Assembly: GCA_946480965.1 (NCBI GenBank)
Contig: CAMLMI010000068.1
Coordinates: forward strand, 1-16,893
Origin: an uncultured Verrucomicrobiales bacterium
GTDB taxonomy: Bacteria > Verrucomicrobiota > Verrucomicrobiae > Limisphaerales > CANJSG01
Length of the DNA: 16,893 bases
Reading direction: 5' to 3'
Both the position numbers and the translations under genes were made by a program. Shown here one piece after another: positions 8,367 through 15,732 of the stretch (positions are counted from its first letter, which is position 1; each line of letters opens with the position of its first letter). The notes under the pieces are model-generated. The model worked only from the letters and a program-made list of their open reading frames with translations, did no database searches and was not told where the DNA came from.

Positions 8367-8462
8367 GCCGTCTTCAGGGACATCACATCGATCAAGGACG
8401 CCGAAGGCAACGTGGTCGGGCTCCGCTGCATTGAAGTGATCGGCGGCTGGCAGACGCAATAA
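8367..8462 (+). pseudogene. Orphan 3' gene end, coding-like fragment of unknown family
   Basis: On the plus strand a frame reads AVFRDITSIKDAEGNVVGLR then CIEVIGGWQTQ and stops at TAA 8460-8462, directly before a hairpin. The last ~32 codons have strongly G/C-biased third positions, as in the real genes nearby, whereas the frame upstream of about 8367 loses that bias and reaches an in-frame TAG at 8289 with no ATG or GTG start in between. No minus-strand gene overlaps it. I infer a remnant of a gene whose 5' part was lost, possibly when the amine oxidase region was placed here. The family is not recognised. A tiny gene using an unusual start is the alternative. Confidence 0.4.
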
Positions 8463-8490
8463 AGCCCCGGCCACAAACAGGACCGGGGCT
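8462..8490 (-). terminator. Terminator hairpin downstream of htpG
   Basis: AAGCCCCGG (8462-8470) pairs perfectly with CCGGGGCTT (8482-8490) around an 11-nt loop. On the minus strand the stem begins 18 bases after the htpG stop codon and is followed by TATTG, giving CTTTATT, a weak U tract. It also directly follows the orphan plus-strand TAA, so it may have served both directions. Confidence 0.65.
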
Positions 8491-8508
8491 TGCTACGGGA
8501 AAAGGGAG

Positions 8509-10353
8509 TTACGCCAGCACCCGCTCCAGCAGCGCGTTCATGCGCTTGAGCAGGGCGCGCGGGTCTTCCATCACGCCGGCGGCGACGCGGGCCTGGTCGA
8601 GGATCGTCTCGGCCACGTCGGCGGCGAAGGTCGCGTCCTTCTGGCGGGCGGATTCGAGGCGAACGATCACCGGATGCGCTGGATTGATCTCCAGATCGAG
8701 CTTGGCCGGGGCCACTGCTTCGTCGTCCTTCTTCATGGCCTTCATCATCCGGCGCATGCTGTTGGTCATGAATTTGTCGGCGTCCACCACCACGGCGGGG
8801 CTTTCCACCAGACGGCTCGACACGCGGACTTCTGCCACCTTTTCGCCGAGAGACGCCTTGATCCATTCGGCCAGCGACTTCGCCGTGGCTTCGTCGAGCG
8901 CGCCGTCCTTCTTCGGCTCGTTCAGGTTCAGGTCGGCCTTCTCCGCTGCCTTCAGCGGCTTGCCGTCGAACTCGCGCAGGTGGTCCATGACGAACTCGTC
9001 CCACGCGTCGTAGAGGAAGAGCACCTCGAACTTCCGCTCGCGGAAGACCTCGTAGTAGGGGCTCGCCTCGGCCGCTTCGCGGTTCGGCACCTGGAGGCAA
9101 TAGATCTCCTTCTGCTCGGACGGCATCCGCTTCACGTAGTCGGCCAGCGACGTCGTCTTGCCCTTCTCCGTGTGCGACGACTCGTAGCGCACCAGCTTCC
9201 CGAGCGCGTCCTTGTGGGTGAAGTCGGTGACGATGCCCTCCTTCAGGAAGCGTTGATATTCTTCGTAGAACTTCGTGTAGGTCTCCGGATCCTTCTCCGC
9301 CGTTTCGTCGAGGAACTTCAGGAAGCGCGTCGTGAGCACCTTGTTCAGCTTCTGCATCAACGACGTGTCCTGCATCGTCTCGCGCGAGATGTTCAGCGGC
9401 AGATCCTCGCTGTCCACGACGCCCTTGAGGAAGCGCAGCCATTCGGGGAAGAGCCCCTTGGCCTTGGCCTGGATCAGCACCTTGCGGCAGTAGAGGTTCA
9501 CCTCCGACTCCACGCGGCCCATGCCCATCGTTTCCCAGTTCTTGGCGGGAACGAAGAGCAGCGACTGGATAGCGATGGGCGCGTCGGCGTTGAAGTGCAG
9601 GCGCAGCAGCGGCTTCTCGTGGTCGTGCCCGATGAACTGGTAGAACTCGTCGTATTCCTCCGGCTTGATCTCGCTCTTGCTGCGGGCCCAGAGCGCCTGA
9701 ACGGTGTTCACCTTCTCGCCGTTCAGCTCGATGGGGAACGGCACGAAGCTGGAGTAGCGCTTCAGGATGCGCTCGATGGTCGCCTTCTCACCGAACTCCT
9801 TCGCGTCGTCCTTCAGCTCCAGCGTGATCTTCGTGCCGCGTGGCAGTTCGCCAGTGGCCGGTGTGATCTCGTAACCGCCCGTGCCTTCGCTGACCCATTG
9901 CCAACCCGGCTCACCGGGCTGGAAGGAACGGCTCTCCACGATGACGCGCTTGGCCGCCATGAACGCCGCGTAGAAGCCGACGCCAAACTGGCCGATCAGC
10001 CCCACGTCTGGCTTCTTGTCCTCGGCCAACTGCTTGAGGAACGCCTTCGTGCCGGAATGCGCGATGGTGCCGAGGTTTTTCACCAGCTCGTCGTGCGTCA
10101 TGCCGACGCCGGAGTCGGTGATCGTCAACGTGCCGGCCGCGTCGTCGGTGGTCAGCGTGATGATCGGGGCGACGTCGGACTGGTGGACGGCGGTGCCGGC
10201 CGCCTGGGTGAAGCGCAGCTTCTCGCAGGCGTCCGCCGCGTTGGAGACCAGCTCGCGGACGAAGATCTCTTTGTCGGTGTAGAGCGAATGGATGACGATG
10301 TTCAGCAACTGCTGAATCTCCGCCTGGAACGTGTGCTTCTCGGTCGATGCCAT
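8509..10353 (-). CDS. htpG: Chaperone protein HtpG (Hsp90 family)
   Basis: This is a cytosolic ATP-dependent Hsp90 chaperone acting as a dimer on partly folded clients. At 614 residues it is close to E. coli HtpG (624). The N-terminal GHKL ATPase domain shows the catalytic glutamate and ATP/Mg-binding asparagine in RELVSNAADACEKLRF (E34, N38), D80 in TITDSGVGMT, GTIAHSGTKAF (95-105) as the lid region and GQFGVGFYAAF (121-131). The middle domain has the segment LPLNISRETMQ, whose arginine contacts ATP in the family, and the C-terminal dimerisation domain ends in LERVLA without the eukaryotic MEEVD tail. I chose the ATG at 10353 (MASTEKHTF); the 17-codon upstream extension lacks family similarity. 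No strong Shine-Dalgarno sequence is visible, and a possible sigma-70-like promoter lies very close to the start. No CIRCE-like operator was seen. It is flanked by gaps of 228 and 143 bp and probably transcribed alone. Confidence 0.97.
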   Translation of the reverse strand: MASTEKHTFQAEIQQLLNIVIHSLYTDKEIFVRELVSNAADACEKLRFTQAAGTAVHQSDVAPIITLTTDDAAGTLTITDSGVGMTHDELVKNLGTIAHSGTKAFLKQLAEDKKPDVGLIGQFGVGFYAAFMAAKRVIVESRSFQPGEPGWQWVSEGTGGYEITPATGELPRGTKITLELKDDAKEFGEKATIERILKRYSSFVPFPIELNGEKVNTVQALWARSKSEIKPEEYDEFYQFIGHDHEKPLLRLHFNADAPIAIQSLLFVPAKNWETMGMGRVESEVNLYCRKVLIQAKAKGLFPEWLRFLKGVVDSEDLPLNISRETMQDTSLMQKLNKVLTTRFLKFLDETAEKDPETYTKFYEEYQRFLKEGIVTDFTHKDALGKLVRYESSHTEKGKTTSLADYVKRMPSEQKEIYCLQVPNREAAEASPYYEVFRERKFEVLFLYDAWDEFVMDHLREFDGKPLKAAEKADLNLNEPKKDGALDEATAKSLAEWIKASLGEKVAEVRVSSRLVESPAVVVDADKFMTNSMRRMMKAMKKDDEAVAPAKLDLEINPAHPVIVRLESARQKDATFAADVAETILDQARVAAGVMEDPRALLKRMNALLERVLA

Positions 10354-10363
10354 AGGTGAAAAC

Positions 10364-10392
10364 TCTCTAAAAACTGGAGCTCGGATCGTCAA
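10364..10392 (-). promoter_or_regulatory. Possible sigma-70-like promoter of htpG
   Basis: On the minus strand TTGACG (10392-10387) and TAGAGA (10369-10364) are separated by exactly 17 bases. The -35 box matches consensus at five of six positions, the -10 box at only three. Transcription would then start only a few bases before the ATG at 10353, implying a near-leaderless message, which fits the lack of a clear ribosome binding site. Confidence 0.3.
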
Positions 10393-10496
10393 GGGGCCGG
10401 CCATTCAGTCCAACCAAAATCTCGCAGCCCGTCTCCCGACGAACACCCCCCCCTGAGCCTCCAAAGCCCCAGGTGCGTCCTGAAAATCCACAACTC

Positions 10497-11117
10497 CTAA
10501 CGCCGTCGCGTGTAGGAGTATTCCTTTCGCACGATCACGTCGTTCGATACGCGCAGGGAGAATCCGTTCGTCAGCCAGTCGATGGGGACATACACGCTTG
10601 GCAACGGGTAGCTGTAATAGGCGTCGCAAGTCCCATCGTTGTTGGTCTCCACCAGGATCGGCCGCCCCAGCGTCAGCTCCGCGTTTGGAAAATTGTTTCC
10701 CACCTTTGCCGCCGCGTCTTTGCGAGCAAAGTCTCGGCAAAACTCCTCGATGCCTTTAAGCGCTTCTTCCTTCTGGGCCTGAACAATGGACGGGGTGCCT
10801 CTGGCCAAGGGTTTTCCCATAAACGAAACAAAGAACGTGGTGCCGTATGCCTTGCTCTCCGGAGCATAGGTGACGATCCATCCGGGCCTGAATCCGGGTT
10901 CCACACCTTTCATGTGGCGTTCGGGATGGAGAGCCAAGCGCGTGCTGAAATGGGGCGAAGCGAAACTGCTTTCGATGAGCCCGTCACATGCGCGACGGGC
11001 TCGAAGTCCTGAAAACATCAAGGCAGCGAAAGCAACAACCGCAACGCCGCTCGCTCCGGTCAACAGTCGCCGCGCTTTGGCCGCCTTGGGCTGAGGAACT
11101 TTTTGAGATGCCTCCAT
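10497..11117 (-). CDS. Hypothetical protein with N-terminal membrane anchor
   Basis: I do not recognise this 206-residue protein. It has a basic N-terminus (MEASQKVPQPKAAKARR), one hydrophobic segment at about 20-40 (LLTGASGVAVVAFAALMFSG) and then a soluble region expected outside the membrane. The soluble part has EGRHM-like and aromatic-rich stretches, including WIVTYAPESKAYGTTFFVSF, a central charged helix-like region and a C-terminal DAYYSYPLPSVYVPIDW segment ending in YSYTRRR. Cysteines occur singly, so no heme or metal motif is seen. The ATG at 11117 (MEASQKV) was preferred to a frame start 18 codons upstream that would nearly reach the preceding stop; no Shine-Dalgarno sequence decides. 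It follows the nuclease/phosphatase-family gene by 60 bp on the same strand, so co-transcription is plausible. Sample 60-base stretches are about 52-55% GC against 60-75% in its neighbours. Confidence 0.75.
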   Translation of the reverse strand: MEASQKVPQPKAAKARRLLTGASGVAVVAFAALMFSGLRARRACDGLIESSFASPHFSTRLALHPERHMKGVEPGFRPGWIVTYAPESKAYGTTFFVSFMGKPLARGTPSIVQAQKEEALKGIEEFCRDFARKDAAAKVGNNFPNAELTLGRPILVETNNDGTCDAYYSYPLPSVYVPIDWLTNGFSLRVSNDVIVRKEYSYTRRR

Positions 11118-11177
11118 GCGGATGAGATGAAATCGAAACAGTTCACCCGAGCAAGACATCCACTTGCTCACGCGGCA

Positions 11178-12095
11178 CTATTCTTGGTCCTTCGCCACGA
11201 ACTGCGCCACGATCGGACGATGATCGGAGGCCAGACCCCAGTTGGGGGCGGCCAGCACGTAGGTGCCTTCCTTCTTCCATTCCTTGGCCATCCCGGAGTT
11301 CACGAGGATGTAGTCGATGCGGCCGTAGGTGTCCTCCGCACCGTAGAAGTGGGTCCAGGTGACGTGGGCCGGGTCCCAGGTTGGGCGCTCGGGCGGCACG
11401 GTGTCGCCATTGCGCTCGGCGGGGCGGGTGTCCACCAGCGCGCCCTTGCCGCGACCGATGATGGCGCGGGTGGAGCGGGAGCTCTTCACGTCGTTGAGAT
11501 CGCCCACGACGACGAGGTTGGCCTTGGGATCGGCCTTGAGGCGGGCGTCGATCTTTTCGCGGAGGATGAGGGCTTCCTGTTCGCGCATCTCGGCCTGGTC
11601 GCCCTGGGGGACGGTGCGGCGGGACTTGAGGTGCGCGGCGAAGAGGGTGAAGCGGTAGCGGTCGTTCACGGCGATCTCCACCTCGGCGAAGCCGCGGCTG
11701 ACGTGGAAACGGCGGCCGTTCAAGAGGTAGCTTTCCTTCGTGTGCGAGCGGCGTTCCGTGATGGGAAAACGGCTGAGCACGGCGACGAAGATGTTCGTGT
11801 CCCAGCCGCGCACGTGCTCCCAGTGCGGCAGATCGAGCCCGCTGCGCTTGAGATCGGCTTGGAGAGCGAAGAGAGCGTTGGTATCGCCGATCTCGACGAC
11901 GGCGAGGACGTCGGGTTTCAGCGCGAGGATGTTCTCGGCGACCTTGGCCTTGGATTCAGGGGACTTGGCGGCGCGGGTGCCGACGGGTTCGAGGAGGTAG
12001 TTTGCCACGTTGTAGGCGGCGACATTGAAGGTCTCGGCGGAACGAACCGAAGCCGGGACGACGAGGAGAAGGAGGAACAACGACAACCAGCGCAT
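11178..12095 (-). CDS. Secreted endonuclease/exonuclease/phosphatase (EEP) superfamily protein
   Basis: This is a predicted exported metal-dependent phosphoesterase of the DNase I/exonuclease III fold. The 305-residue protein starts with a clear Sec signal peptide (MRWLSLFLLLLVVPASVRSA, 1-20). The superfamily active-site set is intact: N29 in AAYNVANYL, E68 in VVEIGDTN, H155 in FAAHLKSRR, D199 and N201 in VVGDLNDVKS, D261 in GRIDYILVN, and D291-H292 in ASDHRPI. Members cleave nucleic acids, phosphoinositides, sphingomyelin or other phosphodiesters, and the sequence alone does not pick one. The signal peptide argues against DNA repair and for nutrient scavenging or envelope work. The ATG at 12095 gives the signal peptide directly. 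It lies 104 bp after the KDPG aldolase gene, with a period-7 repeat tract in that gap, and 60 bp before the hypothetical membrane protein gene. Confidence 0.87.
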   Translation of the reverse strand: MRWLSLFLLLLVVPASVRSAETFNVAAYNVANYLLEPVGTRAAKSPESKAKVAENILALKPDVLAVVEIGDTNALFALQADLKRSGLDLPHWEHVRGWDTNIFVAVLSRFPITERRSHTKESYLLNGRRFHVSRGFAEVEIAVNDRYRFTLFAAHLKSRRTVPQGDQAEMREQEALILREKIDARLKADPKANLVVVGDLNDVKSSRSTRAIIGRGKGALVDTRPAERNGDTVPPERPTWDPAHVTWTHFYGAEDTYGRIDYILVNSGMAKEWKKEGTYVLAAPNWGLASDHRPIVAQFVAKDQE

Positions 12096-12167
12096 GGCCC
12101 GGAAGTGAACGAACCGGCGCTGTGCGCGTCAATGACGGCCCTTCACGGATCAGAGCGGGCAAGGTCC

Positions 12168-12195
12168 GGGATCAGGCATCCGGAATCCGGCATCT
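12168..12195. repeat. Degenerate heptanucleotide tandem repeat (GGMATCC type)
   Basis: Four consecutive 7-base units read GGGATCA, GGCATCC, GGAATCC, GGCATCT. A weaker unit AAGGTCC precedes them at 12161. The tract sits between the KDPG aldolase stop and the EEP gene start. No gene overlaps it. Confidence 0.6.
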
Positions 12196-12199
12196 CTTG

Positions 12200-12838
12200 T
12201 CAGAGACCCTTCACCTTCGCCGCGAATTCCGCCGCCTTCTTGGTCAACGCTTCCCAGTCGTCGTTGGCCAGCATCTGCGCGCTGATCAGGCTGGAGCCGA
12301 TGCCGACGGCGGTGCAGCCGGCGGCGAAGAAGTCGGCGACGTTGTGCAGGTCCACGCCGCCGGTGGGCACGATCTTCAGGTGCGGCAGCGGCGCGCGGAG
12401 CGACTTGATGTAGGCGATGCCGAGACCTTCCGCCGGGAAGAGCTTCACGCAATCGGCTCCGGCTTCGTGGGCGAGCTGCGCCTCAGTGGGCGTGTAGGCG
12501 CCGAGCATGACGGGCTTGTCGAGGGCATGCGCGGCCTTCGCGATCTCGGGGCGCATGATGGGGGTGACGACGAATTGCGCTCCGGCCTCGATGGCCGCCG
12601 TGGCCGTGGCGGCGTCGAGAATGGTGCCGACGCCGACCAGCGCTTCCTGCCCCAGCGCGGCGGAGACTTCGCGGATGGCCTGGAGGGCGTTGGGCGTGGT
12701 CATGGTGATCTCCAGATTGGTGACGCCCCCGGCCACGAGCGCGCGGCAGAGGGGGACGGCCTGGTCGGTGCGTTTGGCGCGGATGACGGCGACGAGCTTG
12801 GCGGCGGCGAGGCGGGCGAGGATGGCGGGGCGATTCAT
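12200..12838 (-). CDS. eda: 2-dehydro-3-deoxyphosphogluconate (KDPG) aldolase / 4-hydroxy-2-oxoglutarate aldolase
   Basis: This class I aldolase cleaves KDPG to pyruvate and glyceraldehyde-3-phosphate, the last step of the Entner-Doudoroff and uronate routes. The 212-residue length equals that of E. coli Eda (213). Key elements are AVIRAKRTDQA (17-27), the catalytic glutamate E43 in NLEITMTTP, GVGTI at 69-73, TPIMRPEI, the Schiff-base lysine K132 in CVKLFPAE and the phosphate-binding PTGGV at 158-162. The ATG at 12838 (MNRPAILARL) matches the family start; the frame continues 60 codons upstream without similarity. No Shine-Dalgarno sequence is visible. A probable KDG kinase lies on the same strand near the right window edge, so the two enzymes likely serve one pathway although two opposite-strand genes separate them. 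KDPG is the likely substrate given that neighbour, but KDPGal or KHG activity is possible in this family. Confidence 0.94.
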   Translation of the reverse strand: MNRPAILARLAAAKLVAVIRAKRTDQAVPLCRALVAGGVTNLEITMTTPNALQAIREVSAALGQEALVGVGTILDAATATAAIEAGAQFVVTPIMRPEIAKAAHALDKPVMLGAYTPTEAQLAHEAGADCVKLFPAEGLGIAYIKSLRAPLPHLKIVPTGGVDLHNVADFFAAGCTAVGIGSSLISAQMLANDDWEALTKKAAEFAAKVKGL

Positions 12839-13017
12839 GGCCGGAGGGTGGGAAAGGGAGCCGAGGTTGCCAAAGGGATTTTCGTTCGCCGCCCTGCCTT
12901 GCGCCGGAGGATTTGTGCGCATCCTTCGAACGGTGGGGCAGGCCTGCAGCCATTCCATGCTGTCGCGATCTGCGCCGGCTGGACGGCGCGTTGGCGCGGA
13001 CGGCGAACCAATCCTCA

Positions 13018-13076
13018 TCCTCGTCCTCCTCTTCGTCTTCCTTCCCCGGAGACGAGGACGAAGAGGATGACGAGGA
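13018..13076. repeat. Purine/pyrimidine inverted repeat with near-perfect 20-bp arms
   Basis: The left arm TCCTCGTCCTCCTCTTCGTC (13018-13037) is complementary to 13057-13076 at 19 of 20 positions, with a 19-base loop. Each arm is almost purely pyrimidine or purine on a given strand and built from CTCGTC/GAGGAC-like hexamers, which continue a little beyond the arms. A transcript of either strand could fold into a long hairpin. Confidence 0.75.
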
Positions 13077-13085
13077 GGAGGACTG

Positions 13086-13101
13086 CGGGCCTGCCGGCCC
13101 G
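13086..13101 (+). other. Small GC-rich hairpin
   Basis: CGGGCC-TGCC-GGCCCG forms a 6-bp stem with a 4-base loop, followed by TTTAG. It resembles a weak terminator on the plus strand but no known gene ends just before it. It lies about 60 bases upstream of the propeller/cytochrome gene start. Confidence 0.4.
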
Positions 13102-13162
13102 TTTAGCCCCGATTGGGTGTCTTTACTTTGCGGAACGGCTTCCCGATAAGTGCCGGACCACC

Positions 13163-15703
13163 ATGTCACCTTTCAACATGCGCATCGTGTCCGGCTGTCT
13201 CGCCCTGGCCGGCCTCACCGGATTCAGCCTTCGCGCCGCCGATTTCGGAGCCCAAGCCACGCCCGCCGCGTCCCTGACCGTCGCCAAGGACTTCAAGGTC
13301 GAGCTGATCCACAACGTCCCCAAGTCCGAGGAAGGTTCCTGGGTCGCCATGACGCCCGACCCGAAGGGCCGTCTCCTCGTCTCGGATCAATACGGCGGAC
13401 TCTTCCGCATCACTCCGCCGCCGGTCGGCTCCACCGCCGCCGCCAAGGTGGAGAAGCTCTCCATCAACGTCGGCCAGGCCCAGGGCCTTCTCTGCGCCTT
13501 CGACAGCCTCTACGTGATGGTGGCGAACGAGGCCTTCGAGGGTCGCGGCCTCTATCGCGTGCGCGACACGGACGGCGACGATCAATACGACGAGTCCAAG
13601 CTTCTGCGGAAGCTGGAAGGCGGCGGCGAACACGGTCCCCACGCCATTCTCCCCTCCCCGGACGGCAAGACCCTCACCATCATCGTCGGCAACCAGACGA
13701 AGCTGACGGACATCGATTCCTCCCGCGTGCCGCTGAACTGGAGCGAGGACCATCTGCTGCCCCGCCTGTGGGACGGCAACGGCTTCATGAAGGGCGTGCT
13801 CGCCCCCGGCGGCTGGATCGCCAAGACCGATCCCGAAGGCAAGACCTGGGAGCTGCTCGCCACCGGCTTCCGCAACCAATACGACGCCGGCTACAACCTC
13901 GACGGCGATCTCTTCACCTTCGACGCCGACATGGAGTGGGACGTGAACACGCCGTGGTATCGGCCGACGCGTGTGAACCTGGTGGCCAGCGGCGGCGAAT
14001 TCGGCTGGCGCAGCGGCGCGGGCAAGTGGCCGGACTACTACGCCGACAGCCTCGGCTCCGTGATCGACATCGGTCCCGGTTCCCCGACCGGCGTCGGCTT
14101 CGGCTACGGCGCGGCCTTCCCGGCGAAATACCAGCAGGCCTTCTACATCAGCGACTGGAGCTACGGAAAACTCTACGCCATCCACCTGAAGCCCGACGGT
14201 GCCGGCTACACGGCGGAGAAGGAGGAGTTCATCACCGGTTCGCCGCTGCCCTTGACCGACATCGTGGTCAATCCCGCCGACAAGGCTCTCTACTTCACCA
14301 TCGGTGGACGCCGCACCCAGTCGGGTCTCTACCGCGTGACCTACACCGGCAAGGAATCGACGGCCCAGGTGAAGCAGAACCGCATGATGCGGCCCGGCCT
14401 CGGCCAACGCCGCGAGCTGGAAGCCTTCCACGGCAAGCAAGACCCCACCGCTGTGGCCAAGGCGTGGAAACATCTCGGCAGCGAGGACCGTCATCTGCGC
14501 TACGCCGCCCGCATCGCCCTCGAATGGCAGCCCGTTGAACAATGGCGCGAAAAGGCGTTGAACGAGCGCGATCCCGAAACCGCCATCCAGGCGATGATCG
14601 CCTTGGCCCGCGTCAGCAGCTTGGACCAGTTCCACCGCAAAGCCGATGCCCCCAAGCCCGACGCCGCGCTCCAGGACCGCATCTTGAGCACGCTGGACCG
14701 CATCGCTTGGGCGAAGCTCTCCGAACGCCAGCAGCTCGACCTGCTCCGAGCCTTCAGCCTTGCCTTCACCCGCCTCGGCGAACCTTCCCCGCTCTGGCGC
14801 GCCCGCCTGGTGGCCAAGTTTGATCCGCTCTTCCCCGCCGGCAGCCGCCACCTGAACGCCGAACTGGCCCAGATGCTCGTCTATCTCGACGCCGCCTCCG
14901 CCGCGCCCAAGCTCATGGCCGCGCTCAAGTCCTCCCGCATCCAGGAAGAGCAGATCGACTACGCCCGCTTCCTCCGCGTGCAGAAGAGCGGCTGGACGCC
15001 CGAACTGCGCAAGGGCTACTTCGAGTGGTTCCTCGACGCCGCCAGCTTCCGCGGCGGGTCGAGCCTTCGCGGCTTCATGCGCGACATCAAGAACGACGCC
15101 ATCGCCGGCCTCAGCCCGGCGGAGAAGGAGTCGCTCAAGTCCGTCATCGAAGCCCAACCCGTCATCAAGCCGCCCGGCGCGGTCCTGGCCGGACGCCAAA
15201 CCGTGAAGGAGTGGACCGTCGCGGATCTCGCCCCGGCTTTGGACAAGGGGCTGAAGGGCGGACGCAACTTCGAGAAGGGCCGCGAGCTCTTCGGCGCGCT
15301 CTGCTCCGCCTGCCACCGCTACGACTCGGAAGGCGCGGCCGTCGGTCCCGACCTGACCGGTGTGGGCGGACGCTTCAGCCCGCGCGACCTCCTCGAATCG
15401 ATCATCGAGCCCAACAAGGAGATCAGCGACCAGTATGGCAACATCGTCATCACGCTGAAGAACGGCGACGAGGTCGTGGGCCGCATCGCGAACCTGAACG
15501 GCGACACCCTCAACGTGGCCGAGAACATGTTCGACCCCGGCCACTTCACCAACGTGAAGCGTTCCGACATCGCCAAGATCGAGCCCTCGAAGAACTCGCC
15601 CATGCCCGGTGGCCTGATCGACGTGCTTCAGCAGGACGAGATCCTCGACCTGACCGCCTACCTGCTCAGCAGGGGCGACAAGTCGAACCGGATGTTCCGC
15701 TGA
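13163..15703 (+). CDS. Exported beta-propeller protein with C-terminal cytochrome c / heme-binding domain (PVC type)
   Basis: This is a periplasmic or surface redox protein of 846 residues, a family expanded in Planctomycetes and Verrucomicrobia. A Sec signal peptide (IVSGCLALAGLTGFSLRAA) ends near residue 25. Residues ~35-400 look like a sugar-dehydrogenase/NHL-like propeller: SWVAMTPDPKGRLLVSDQYG, GLYRVRDTDGDDQYDE, TGFRNQYDAGYNLDGDLFTF, FYISDWSYGKLYAI. Residues ~435-690 are helical and HEAT-like (YAARIALEW, ETAIQAMIALARV). The C-terminal ~145 residues are a mono-heme cytochrome c domain with CSACH at 714-718, VGPDLTGVGGRFS after it, and SPMPGGL whose M814 is the probable axial ligand. In related proteins the propeller is annotated as a putative membrane-bound dehydrogenase; the substrate here is unknown. 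Starts at 13163 or 13178 (MRIVSG) both give a signal peptide; neither has a clear Shine-Dalgarno sequence. A strong terminator follows. Confidence 0.9.
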   Translation: MSPFNMRIVSGCLALAGLTGFSLRAADFGAQATPAASLTVAKDFKVELIHNVPKSEEGSWVAMTPDPKGRLLVSDQYGGLFRITPPPVGSTAAAKVEKLSINVGQAQGLLCAFDSLYVMVANEAFEGRGLYRVRDTDGDDQYDESKLLRKLEGGGEHGPHAILPSPDGKTLTIIVGNQTKLTDIDSSRVPLNWSEDHLLPRLWDGNGFMKGVLAPGGWIAKTDPEGKTWELLATGFRNQYDAGYNLDGDLFTFDADMEWDVNTPWYRPTRVNLVASGGEFGWRSGAGKWPDYYADSLGSVIDIGPGSPTGVGFGYGAAFPAKYQQAFYISDWSYGKLYAIHLKPDGAGYTAEKEEFITGSPLPLTDIVVNPADKALYFTIGGRRTQSGLYRVTYTGKESTAQVKQNRMMRPGLGQRRELEAFHGKQDPTAVAKAWKHLGSEDRHLRYAARIALEWQPVEQWREKALNERDPETAIQAMIALARVSSLDQFHRKADAPKPDAALQDRILSTLDRIAWAKLSERQQLDLLRAFSLAFTRLGEPSPLWRARLVAKFDPLFPAGSRHLNAELAQMLVYLDAASAAPKLMAALKSSRIQEEQIDYARFLRVQKSGWTPELRKGYFEWFLDAASFRGGSSLRGFMRDIKNDAIAGLSPAEKESLKSVIEAQPVIKPPGAVLAGRQTVKEWTVADLAPALDKGLKGGRNFEKGRELFGALCSACHRYDSEGAAVGPDLTGVGGRFSPRDLLESIIEPNKEISDQYGNIVITLKNGDEVVGRIANLNGDTLNVAENMFDPGHFTNVKRSDIAKIEPSKNSPMPGGLIDVLQQDEILDLTAYLLSRGDKSNRMFR

Positions 15704-15732
15704 ACATCCGCGGGCTCTTCGCCGCAGAAGAC

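Larger units (their letters stand above)
12839..13162. other. Divergent intergenic region between KDPG aldolase and the propeller/cytochrome gene
   Basis: These 324 bp separate two divergent starts. Both strands contain open frames here (runs of serine codons followed by Asp/Glu codons), but they arise from a purine/pyrimidine repeat and lack similarity to any family I know. The region holds an imperfect inverted repeat (13018-13076) and a small GC-rich hairpin (13086-13101). No confident promoter or operator could be picked. Confidence 0.6.

Noticed and set aside
10446..10453. C8 homopolymer upstream of htpG as a phase-variation switch
   Set aside because: It is intergenic and lies more than 90 bases from the start, upstream of the best promoter candidate, so slippage would not change a reading frame or the -35/-10 spacing.
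12122..13162. Upstream extension of the propeller/cytochrome frame by about 347 codons
   Set aside because: The extension runs antisense through KDPG aldolase and has no similarity, while the signal peptide begins at 13163 or 13178.
12913..13169. Possible small proteins with a serine run followed by an acidic run, on both strands
   Set aside because: The pattern appears on both strands because of the inverted repeat. No ribosome binding site, family resemblance or codon-bias signal supports translation.
13166..15544. 792-codon minus-strand open frame opposite the propeller/cytochrome gene
   Set aside because: It is an antisense shadow caused by GC3 bias. The plus strand has a signal peptide, propeller motifs and CSACH.
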